NCBI GenBank assembly: GCA_047974625.1
Contig: JBKECK010000039.1
Location: 1 to 64,000 of the forward strand
Reading direction: 5' to 3'
Source: CADEDH01 sp047974625
Lineage (GTDB): Bacteria; Actinomycetota; Acidimicrobiia; Acidimicrobiales; SZUA-35
Length of the DNA: 64,000 bases
Shown: one piece after another, positions 31,845 through 38,867 of the stretch
Layout of the letters: each line of letters begins with the position of its first letter
Position numbering within the stretch: the first letter of the stretch is position 1
Program-made: the position numbers and the translations under genes
Notes under the pieces: generated by a model
Database searches by the model: none
What the model was told of the DNA's origin: nothing
What the model saw: the letters and a program-made list of their open reading frames with translations, nothing else

Positions 31845-33122
31845 ATGAATCGCCACTGCCGCGGCCGACGGGTCGCCACCCTCTGCAGCCTCGCCGTCCT
31901 CACCGCCGGCGCACTGCTGACCAACGGGTGCGGATCGCCGCAATCATCGGCCACCCCACCAACACCGGGAGCCCAGACGCCCGAACTCACCTACGCGGAG
32001 CAAGGCACGCACGCCCTCGGCTATCAGGTCTTCACCACCACCGGCGCGCACGAACAAGCCCTCACACTGCGGGCCTGGTACCCGGCAACTCGAACCGACG
32101 ACCAGCGACCCACGACGATCACCTACACCGCGCCAAACAAGTTCGACGAACAGATCACCCCCGGCACCGAGATCAGCGCAGTCGGTAGCGCGATCGATGG
32201 CGGCCAACCCGAACGGACCGGTGGGCCATACCCGCTCGTGGTCTTCTCCCACGGCTACGCGCTCAGCCCGATCGTGTACAGCACCCTGGTCGAGCACTAC
32301 GCATCACAGGGCTACGTCGTGCTCGCTCCCGAACACAACGAGACCTTCGACGGCTCACTCACCGGGTTCTGGCAGGAGTTGATCGACAGACCCGTTGACA
32401 TCGATCAAACCATCGACGAGGCGGAACGACTCACCGAGCCCGGAGCGCCGTTGGACGGAATGATCGACCTGGACAACATCGCCGTCGTCGGCCACTCCTA
32501 CGGCGGGTACACCGCTCTCGCCGCTGGGGGTGCACAGTTCGACTTCGCCGCCTACAAGACCCGCTGCGCGGCCCTCACAGCAGAAGATCCGCTCAACTTC
32601 TTCTGCGCTCCCCTACCCAACGAGTCGGACATGGCCGCACGAGCCGGACTCGACGAGGTCCCCGATGGTCTGTGGCCGTCCATGGGAGACTCGCGAGTCA
32701 AGGCCGTGGTCTCGATGGCCGGCGACGCATACCTCTTCGATCAGCGCGGCCTGGAGCAGCTCGAGGTTCCCGTCATGGTCATGGGCGGAACACTCGACGA
32801 CGGCACCCCGTACACCTGGGGAGCGAAACTCACCTACGACCACGCAGCAAGCGACAACAAGTCGCTCCTCAGCTTTCCCGGCGCCGGCCACATGCTCTTC
32901 CTCGACCCGTGCAAGAACCTCCTCTGGGTCCAAGACTCTGCCTACCGCGATGGGATCTGCACCGACGCCGTCTGGGACGAACGGCCTCTCGACATCGTCG
33001 CCCACTACAGCACTGCATTCCTACGCGAAACGCTCGACGCCGACCCCGAAGCTCGGGCCGCCCTCACCGGCCAGCAACCCGACCTCGACAACGTCGAGTA
33101 CCGCACAACCAATCGGCCATGA
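31845..33122 (+). CDS. alpha/beta-hydrolase lipoprotein (PAF-acetylhydrolase/lipase-like)
   Basis: The 425-residue protein has a lipoprotein signal with Cys at about residue 29 ('GALLTNGCGSPQ'), so it acts outside the membrane. The hydrolase core shows the oxyanion-region 'PLVVFSHGYALSPIVYSTLV', the nucleophile elbow 'VVGHSYGGYTA' with the catalytic Ser, and a late His in 'LLSFPGAGHMLF'. It resembles dienelactone-hydrolase/platelet-activating-factor acetylhydrolase-like enzymes that cut ester bonds. 'gaaagga' precedes ATG 31845. The following membrane protein begins within or shortly after its end, suggesting an operon. Confidence 0.83.
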   Translation: MNRHCRGRRVATLCSLAVLTAGALLTNGCGSPQSSATPPTPGAQTPELTYAEQGTHALGYQVFTTTGAHEQALTLRAWYPATRTDDQRPTTITYTAPNKFDEQITPGTEISAVGSAIDGGQPERTGGPYPLVVFSHGYALSPIVYSTLVEHYASQGYVVLAPEHNETFDGSLTGFWQELIDRPVDIDQTIDEAERLTEPGAPLDGMIDLDNIAVVGHSYGGYTALAAGGAQFDFAAYKTRCAALTAEDPLNFFCAPLPNESDMAARAGLDEVPDGLWPSMGDSRVKAVVSMAGDAYLFDQRGLEQLEVPVMVMGGTLDDGTPYTWGAKLTYDHAASDNKSLLSFPGAGHMLFLDPCKNLLWVQDSAYRDGICTDAVWDERPLDIVAHYSTAFLRETLDADPEARAALTGQQPDLDNVEYRTTNRP

Positions 33123-33157
33123 CGGGCGGTCGTCCCACCGCAATGAAGGACGGAGAG

Positions 33158-33961
33158 ATGCGATCATCGACCAACACACAGGCCGCAGTGGAGTCCCTTC
33201 ACATGCCCGATAGCGCCGCAGCGGCAACAATAGGGCCGACCCCGACCAAAGCGCCGCGAGAGCGCGTCCTTGGAGCGACCGCCATCGCCTTGGCAGCGTC
33301 GATCGTGATCCAGAACGCGATGTTCGGCTGGGCCGATGCGCCAGGCTACGGGGACCCGATCAACGACGTCCTCGCCTGGCACCAGCAGCACCGCGCCGTC
33401 GTCGCGATCGCAGTTGGCCAGGAGGCGCTGCACCTGCTGCTGCTACTCGCGTTCGTCACGGGTTTCCACGGGCTCGTCCAGCAACGCCGAGAAGCCGGAG
33501 CAGACTGGTCACGCCTCACCATGGCTGCCGCCACAGCCCTCTCCGCAGTCCTCGGCCTCTACTCAGTCCTGTGGATCGGAGCCGTACTCTCCGCCGACGG
33601 GATCGCCGTACCGAGCCCGGAGTTCGAGCTCGCCTGGCAGATGCATGCAGCAGCGTTCGCCCTGGCGCTGCCAGCGCTCGGCACCACCTTCATCGGCGCT
33701 GCGCTGGCAGCACACAGGAGCCGGCTAACACCGCGCTGGCAATGTCTGCTCGGCTTGACCGGCGGAGGCCTGCTTCTCGTGGCCGGGGCCGCCAGCCTCG
33801 CGATCGCGGATGGTTCGGCGATCCTCTTCGTCGGGATGCCAGGCTATGCCGCCTGGCCCGTCTGGCTGTTCGCGATCGGCGTACGACTGGTGCGCGCTCG
33901 AACAGCCGGTCGTCCCGAAGACGCCTCGACCGCCGGGGACGAGACCCGCCGGTCACGCTGA
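33158..33961 (+). CDS. membrane protein with about six segments, function unknown
   Basis: The 267-residue protein has a soluble N-terminal tail of about 40 residues and then repeated hydrophobic segments ('VLGATAIALAASIVIQNAMF', 'AVGQEALHLLLLLAFVTGFH', 'AATALSAVLGLYSVLWIGAV', 'CLLGLTGGGLLLVAGAASLA'). I do not recognise a named family. I choose ATG 33158 with 'aaggacggag' upstream; ATG 33119, overlapping the hydrolase stop, and ATG 33143 are in the same frame. It is probably co-transcribed with the hydrolase gene. The 409 bases that follow have no gene other than a toxin relic. Confidence 0.65.
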   Translation: MRSSTNTQAAVESLHMPDSAAAATIGPTPTKAPRERVLGATAIALAASIVIQNAMFGWADAPGYGDPINDVLAWHQQHRAVVAIAVGQEALHLLLLLAFVTGFHGLVQQRREAGADWSRLTMAAATALSAVLGLYSVLWIGAVLSADGIAVPSPEFELAWQMHAAAFALALPALGTTFIGAALAAHRSRLTPRWQCLLGLTGGGLLLVAGAASLAIADGSAILFVGMPGYAAWPVWLFAIGVRLVRARTAGRPEDASTAGDETRRSR

Positions 33962-34172
33962 CGCCCTGCGCCGGGTCGCCGACGCCGGAGCCCGAACCGG
34001 AACCACCGAACCCGCTCGGCGGCGTCCAGTGTCCAAGCAGTCAGGCTGCCTTCTGAGACTGGCGCAGCGAACAACGCCATCCATCGCTTCCGGGGCGCGC
34101 TGGAGGGGGGACGTGTTGACCCGGGTTGACGGATCAGCAGATACACCGCGACCGTGCGAACTCGTGGCCCAC

Positions 34173-34262
34173 CCCGGCGTGGTAGCCCCGCAACGACATC
34201 CACTGGGCCGACCTCGGACCACCGGCCGGGCGCCGACCCGTGGCTCGACATCGTCTGCTGAA
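34173..34262 (+). pseudogene. deleted relic of a mazF-type toxin gene
   Basis: The first 70 bases match the start of the toxin gene at 29671 ('ccggcgtggtagcc' and 'cctcggaccaccggccgggc') with one extra C that breaks the frame. Then about 240 bases are missing, and the sequence resumes with 'ctcgacatcgtct' and a stop, which matches the last codons of the toxin. It is a second, internally deleted copy about 4.5 kb away. The flanking 33962-34370 holds nothing else recognisable. Confidence 0.75.
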
Positions 34263-34370
34263 ACAGGGCTCAGCAAGACCGAGTGCGTGCTCAGACCCGT
34301 CGCCCCACGCCCATGTGGCGACGTCGACCAGCTCGAATCCCAGCTTGACTCCTCGGCCAGGATAGGGTTT

Positions 34371-34384
34371 ATGGTTCGAACCGT
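34371..34384. promoter_or_regulatory. palindrome at the start of the hxlR-type gene
   Basis: 'ggttcgaacc' (34373-34382) is an exact 10-bp palindrome, extended by near-complementary flanks to 14 bp. It overlaps the first possible start codon, so it could be an autoregulatory operator. It is not part of a tRNA T-arm; no cloverleaf fits around it. Confidence 0.4.
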
Positions 34385-34928
34385 GAACTCTGAAGGATCT
34401 GTATCTGCCGCCCAACTGCGGATGGATTGGGAGCGGGTGCCGCCGGTGCCGTGCCCGGTGAGCTCGACGCTCGATCTGGTCGGCGACCGGTGGAGTCTGC
34501 TGATCGTGCGGGACGTGATGAACGGGGTCCGCCGCTTCGACGGTCTGACGAAGCGACTCGGTATCGGGCGGGCGACGCTGTCGGCCCGGCTGAGGCAGCT
34601 GGTCGATGACGGCATCCTCGAGACGGCGGACTATCTGGACCGCCGAGGGCGGACGCGGAGCGAGTACCGCCTGACCGATCGTGGGTGGGCGTTACGGCAT
34701 GTCGTGGTCGCGCTGCGGGACTGGGGCGACGCCCACGTGATCGGTGAGGGCAACGAACTCCTCCATCTGGTCGACCGGACCTCGGGTCGGCCCGTGCGCC
34801 TGGCCTTCGTCGACGACACCGGAAGCGAGGTCGACGACCGCGACGTCATGACCGGACCCGGACCGGGGTTTCCCGCCTCCGCCCTGGTCCCCGCCGACGA
34901 CGCCCCGGTCAACGGGCCGAACGCGTGA
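34371..34928 (+). CDS. HxlR-family transcriptional regulator
   Basis: The 185-residue protein has the HxlR winged helix: 'CPVSSTLDLVGDRWSLLIVR', 'GVRRFDGLTKRLGIGRATLS', 'LRQLVDDGILETADYLDRRG' and 'YRLTDRGWALRHVVVALRDW'. The C-terminal 60 residues form a small extra domain seen in longer HxlR proteins. ATG 34371 lies inside a palindrome ('atggttcgaaccgt'), so GTG 34383, four codons later, may be the real start with the palindrome as operator. The MFS gene overlaps its stop (GTGA), so it probably regulates its own operon. Confidence 0.87.
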   Translation: MVRTVNSEGSVSAAQLRMDWERVPPVPCPVSSTLDLVGDRWSLLIVRDVMNGVRRFDGLTKRLGIGRATLSARLRQLVDDGILETADYLDRRGRTRSEYRLTDRGWALRHVVVALRDWGDAHVIGEGNELLHLVDRTSGRPVRLAFVDDTGSEVDDRDVMTGPGPGFPASALVPADDAPVNGPNA

Positions 34929-36388
34929 CCACCTCACCAACCACCGCTGCGATGTGCGACCCGGCACGGACCGCCGCCCACGACCTCCGACTGTTGTTGA
35001 TCGCCGGCAGCGTGATCGCCGCGATCGGTCTCGGTGTGCGGTCGACGTTCGGCCTTTTCCTCAACGACCTCAACGCCGCCCTCGGCACCGACACCTCCAC
35101 GTTCGCGTTGGCGATCGGGATCCAGAACCTGATCTGGGGCATCGGCCAACCCATCGCCGGCGCCATCGCCGACCGCTACGGATCCGCCCGGGTCCTCGCC
35201 ACCGGCGCCGTCGTCTACTGCTCCGGCGTGGCGATGATGGCCCACGCCTCCACCGCCCCCCAGCTCTACCTGTCGGGCGGGTTCGTCGTCGGCGTCGGCC
35301 TCGCCGCCACCAGCTTCGCCGTCGTGTTGGCGTCGATCGGCCGCCGCTTCCCGCCCGAGCGCCGCTCGACGGCTCTCGGCATCGCCACCGCCGTCGGATC
35401 GGGCGGCCAGTTCGTGTTCGTGCAACTCGCCAACCGGATCGACGCCGCCGCCGGCTGGCAGACCGCCCTCAGTGTCCTCGGGCTCGTCACGCTTGCGATC
35501 GTCGTGCTCGCCCGTCCCCTGCGAGGCAACGCCGAGAACGCCGACGAGGCCGCCGCTCAAGCGGCCAGCCCCGACGCTCCGGCCGCGCCCGTCGAGTCGC
35601 TGTCGTCGGTGATCGCGCGGGCCAGCGTCAACCGGTCCTACCTGCTGTTGTGCGCTGGGTTCTTCGTGTGCGGTGTGCACGTCACCTTCATCGCCACCCA
35701 CCTCATCCCCTACCTCGAGAACGGCTCGGTGTCCGATGGCGTCGCCGGTCTCGCCTGGGCGCTGGTCGGTCTCACCAACATCGCGGGGTCCTACCTCGCC
35801 GGCGTCCTTGGTGCCCGCCACAGCAAAGCCCGTCTCCTGTCGCTGATCTACGCCGCGCGTGGCGTCGTCATCGCAGGGTTCGTCCTCCTCCCCATGACCA
35901 GTGCGACCGTGATCGGCTTCGGCGCTGCCATCGGGGTGCTGTGGCTCTCCACCGTGCCGCTCACCGGAGCGATCGTCGCCCAACAGTTCGGAACCCGTCA
36001 CGCCGGCACCCTGTTCGGCCTCGTGTTCCTCGCCCACCAGCTCGGCGCCTTCGCCGGCGCGTATGGCGGAGGCTGGCTCGCTGACCGCACCGGAGACTAC
36101 GCCGCGTCGTGGTGGATCGCCGTCGCCCTCGCCGTTGGGGCCGCAGTCGCGAACCTGTTCATCGACGAGGGCCCTCAGCGACTCGACCCCGCGACGCCAC
36201 GACGCAGATCGGTCCGATTGCTGCGCCCGGCACTGGGCGTAAACGCCATCGCCTTGTTCGCCTTCCTCACCCTGGCCACTCCGGCCGCCCCGGAAGCCGC
36301 CGAATCCCCACCGCAGATCATCTGCGGTGGGGCCCACCCCGCAGCCCTCAGCCCCGACAGCCGCACGACGTCCGAGGACCAACCGTGA
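34925..36388 (+). CDS. major facilitator superfamily (MFS) transporter
   Basis: The 487-residue protein has twelve predicted segments, with the MFS loop signature 'GAIADRYGSARVLATGAVVY' between helices 2 and 3, and 'FALAIGIQNLIWGIGQPIAG' upstream. It resembles monocarboxylate/oxalate-type MFS carriers. The C-terminal 90 residues add a thirteenth hydrophobic stretch ('LGVNAIALFAFLTLATPAAP') and a polar tail, which is unusual. GTG 34925 overlaps the regulator stop and its own stop overlaps the next start. The substrate is unknown; operon partners suggest a xenobiotic or metal-organic compound. Confidence 0.88.
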   Translation: MTTSPTTAAMCDPARTAAHDLRLLLIAGSVIAAIGLGVRSTFGLFLNDLNAALGTDTSTFALAIGIQNLIWGIGQPIAGAIADRYGSARVLATGAVVYCSGVAMMAHASTAPQLYLSGGFVVGVGLAATSFAVVLASIGRRFPPERRSTALGIATAVGSGGQFVFVQLANRIDAAAGWQTALSVLGLVTLAIVVLARPLRGNAENADEAAAQAASPDAPAAPVESLSSVIARASVNRSYLLLCAGFFVCGVHVTFIATHLIPYLENGSVSDGVAGLAWALVGLTNIAGSYLAGVLGARHSKARLLSLIYAARGVVIAGFVLLPMTSATVIGFGAAIGVLWLSTVPLTGAIVAQQFGTRHAGTLFGLVFLAHQLGAFAGAYGGGWLADRTGDYAASWWIAVALAVGAAVANLFIDEGPQRLDPATPRRRSVRLLRPALGVNAIALFAFLTLATPAAPEAAESPPQIICGGAHPAALSPDSRTTSEDQP

Positions 36389-36885
36389 ACCAGCCAGCAC
36401 CCTTTCTCACCGAGACCGTCGTCGAAGACGTCCGCCTCTGCGTCGACCGCACCCTCGCCGACACCGGCCGCCTCCCCATCGCCGACCAGTTCGCCGACAT
36501 CGCCGGCGCCTGCCCAGCCTGCGACCGCGCCCTCGCCTGGCGAGTCGACACCACCGCTCCACCCACCGGCCCCGAACGTGCCCGCTTCCTCGTCCCCACC
36601 CAACACATGTGGAACGACGTCATCACGCCTGCAGCAATCAGCTCCTGTTCTGCGACGACGACTGCGTCGACGCCTGGCTCAGGAACACCGGCAACACCGA
36701 CGGCTACCGGATGGACCTGGCCACCCTCTGGCACTTCGCCGCCCACTGGTACGACGGACGACTCGACCGAAACTACCAACACCGAGAACCGGCCCGACGC
36801 CCTCACCTACTTCGCCGACGTCGGCCTCCGCGGCGCCTTCTGGAGCCTCCCCGACACCAGCGGCACGAACGAGCCGCAGCCATGA
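36385..36885 (+). pseudogene. organomercurial-lyase (MerB)-like gene with two compensating frameshifts
   Basis: The gene starts at GTG 36385. Its first 75 residues ('FADIAGACPACDRALAWRV', 'RFLVPTQHMWNDVI') and last 30 ('DALTYFADVGLRGAFWSLPD') share one frame. The middle, 'ACSNQLLFCDDDCVDAWLRN' to 'LATLWHFAAHWYDGRLDRNY', is in another frame between about 36630 and 36790. Joined together they resemble actinobacterial proteins annotated as MerB family, with Cys residues in 'ACSNQ' and 'CPAC' as candidate metal ligands. The cancelling slips mean either decay or two assembly errors. True MerB activity is not shown. Confidence 0.5.
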
Positions 36886-38663
36886 GCGAGACCACCTCGT
36901 GGCCCGACGGCGTCCTTGTCGAAGCCGAGCACTTCGCCGACCACGGCGGCTGGACCGTCGACTCCCAGTTCGAGAACCAGATGGGCTCCCCCTACCTGCT
37001 CGCCCACGGCCTCGGCCGGCCCGTCGATGACGCCCGAACCACCATCGCCATCGACCAGGCCGGCGTCTACCACGTCTGGGTCCGAGCCAAGGACTGGGTC
37101 CCGGACCACCACCCCGGCCGCTTCACCCTCACCATCGACCACCACCGCCTCGACCGCGAGTTCGGCGCCGACGGACTCGACTGGAGCTGGGAAACCGCCG
37201 GCACCATCCAGCTCTCCGCCGGTGAGGTCGACCTGGTCCTCCACGACCTGACCGGCTTCGACGGACGGTGTGACGCCATCTTCCTCTCCACCACCGACCA
37301 GGCTCCCCCCAACACCGTCGATGCCTCCACCAGGGCGTGGCGACGCCGCCAACTCGGCATGCCCGATGAACCGATACCGGCCGGCAACTTCGACCTCGTC
37401 GTCATCGGCGGCGGCATCACCGGCACTACCGGAGCACTGACCGCAGCCCGGCTCGGCCTCACCGTCGCGCTCCTCCAGAACCGGCCCGTCCTCGGCGGCA
37501 ACGCCAGTATCGAGATCGGCCTCACCCCACGCGGCACCACCGGCCCCATCGTGGACGAGCTCTCCCAGCGCGGTCCCGACGGCAACCTCCGCGCCAGTGA
37601 ACTCCTTGCCGCCGAACCCAACGCCACCGTGTTCGCCGACCACCATGTCTTCGACCTCGCCCTCGACGGCGACACCGTCTCCACCATCGACGCCCGCGAC
37701 ACCACCACCGGCACCGAACGACGCTTCAGCGCGCCGCTGTTCCTCGACTGCACCGGAACCGCCATCCTGGGCATCCTCGCCGGCGCCCCCACCATGTTCG
37801 GCCACGAAGCGCACGACGAGTTCGGCGAAGGTCTCGCCCCCGCCGAACACCTCGACCAGCACCACGGCAACACCGTGTTCTTCCGCACCCGAGAAGCCGA
37901 CCACCCTGTCGAGTTCCCCGACGTCCCCTGGGCTCTCGAAGTCGCCAAGGACTATGCCAACCTCAGCGGCCAACTCTCCGAACCCGGCGTCGACAACGTC
38001 CCCGGCCCCGTCGCCGGCCCGGGCCGCACGCCCGACCCCAGCATTCGTCGACGCATGCTCTTCCCCGCCACCCACTTCTGGGAGTACGGCCAATGGCACG
38101 ACCCCTACACCGACGCCGAACACATCCGAGACCACCTCCTCCAAGCCATCTACGGCACATTCTCCAACGTCAAGACCCTCGAACCCGAGACCTGGGCCAA
38201 CCTCGAACTCGACTGGGTCGCCCACGTCCCCGGCCAGGGCGAGTTCCGCCGCTACATCGGCGACCACATCCTCACCGAAACCGACATCCGCACCCACCGC
38301 CAGTTTCCCGACACCGTCGCTGAGAACTCCGGAGCGTTCTGCCTCCACTACCCCATCGACGACACCTACGACTTCCGACTCAAGGACTGGCGGTGGGACA
38401 CCCGCGACGGCGAACCCTTCGACATCCCCTTCCGCTGCCTCTACGCCCGCGACCTCGACAACCTGCTCATGGCCGGCAAACACATCAGCGCCACCCACAT
38501 CGCCACCTCGGTCACCAAATTCATGGGCAACGGCGCACAACACGCCATCGCCACCGCAGCCGCCGCGTCCCTCTGCCACCGCTACCGCGCGTCACCCCGG
38601 CAGATCCACGACCAACACCTCGCCGAACTCCAAGAACTCGTCACCGCCCTCACGGAACGATGA
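36882..38663 (+). CDS. FAD-dependent oxidoreductase with N-terminal beta-sandwich domain
   Basis: The 593-residue protein has two parts. Residues 10-140 form a carbohydrate-binding-like beta-sandwich ('EAEHFADHGGWTVDSQFENQ', 'GVYHVWVRAKDW'). From residue 170 an FAD Rossmann fold begins: 'FDLVVIGGGITGTTGALTAA', 'LLQNRPVLGGNASIEIGLTP', and near the end 'YARDLDNLLMAGKHISATHI', the FAD_oxidored pattern. Family members are annotated only as FAD-dependent oxidoreductases. ATG 36882 overlaps the MerB-like stop (ATGA). It is the last gene of the HxlR-led operon. It is not MerA: no CxxxxC disulfide is present in the FAD region. Confidence 0.82.
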   Translation: MSETTSWPDGVLVEAEHFADHGGWTVDSQFENQMGSPYLLAHGLGRPVDDARTTIAIDQAGVYHVWVRAKDWVPDHHPGRFTLTIDHHRLDREFGADGLDWSWETAGTIQLSAGEVDLVLHDLTGFDGRCDAIFLSTTDQAPPNTVDASTRAWRRRQLGMPDEPIPAGNFDLVVIGGGITGTTGALTAARLGLTVALLQNRPVLGGNASIEIGLTPRGTTGPIVDELSQRGPDGNLRASELLAAEPNATVFADHHVFDLALDGDTVSTIDARDTTTGTERRFSAPLFLDCTGTAILGILAGAPTMFGHEAHDEFGEGLAPAEHLDQHHGNTVFFRTREADHPVEFPDVPWALEVAKDYANLSGQLSEPGVDNVPGPVAGPGRTPDPSIRRRMLFPATHFWEYGQWHDPYTDAEHIRDHLLQAIYGTFSNVKTLEPETWANLELDWVAHVPGQGEFRRYIGDHILTETDIRTHRQFPDTVAENSGAFCLHYPIDDTYDFRLKDWRWDTRDGEPFDIPFRCLYARDLDNLLMAGKHISATHIATSVTKFMGNGAQHAIATAAAASLCHRYRASPRQIHDQHLAELQELVTALTER

Positions 38664-38867
38664 GACGCCCGAGCCCTGCGGACACCCCACAATCCACACG
38701 CCCCGACCCCGGACGTCGGCACGACTCCACAGCGGTCAAAGACGCTCATGCGACAGCAGCGACACCTTAAGCAGAGCGCCCGCCAGGGCCGACCTCAGCT
38801 CCGAACTTTCATCCGCGCGATCGAACACCTGTTCGCTTCGTGGCCGACACTTCAGGCACTCACCGCG

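Noticed and set aside
34371..34384. GGTTCGAACC as a tRNA T-arm
   Set aside because: No acceptor or anticodon stem can be folded around it.
34934..36400. 488-residue minus-strand frame opposite the MFS gene
   Set aside because: Composition (Gly, Glu, Asp) is typical of an antisense shadow; the plus strand has clear MFS motifs.
36807..38579. 590-residue minus-strand open frame under the FAD oxidoreductase gene
   Set aside because: It is a Val/Gly/Glu-rich mirror of a well-supported gene and has no family-like sequence.
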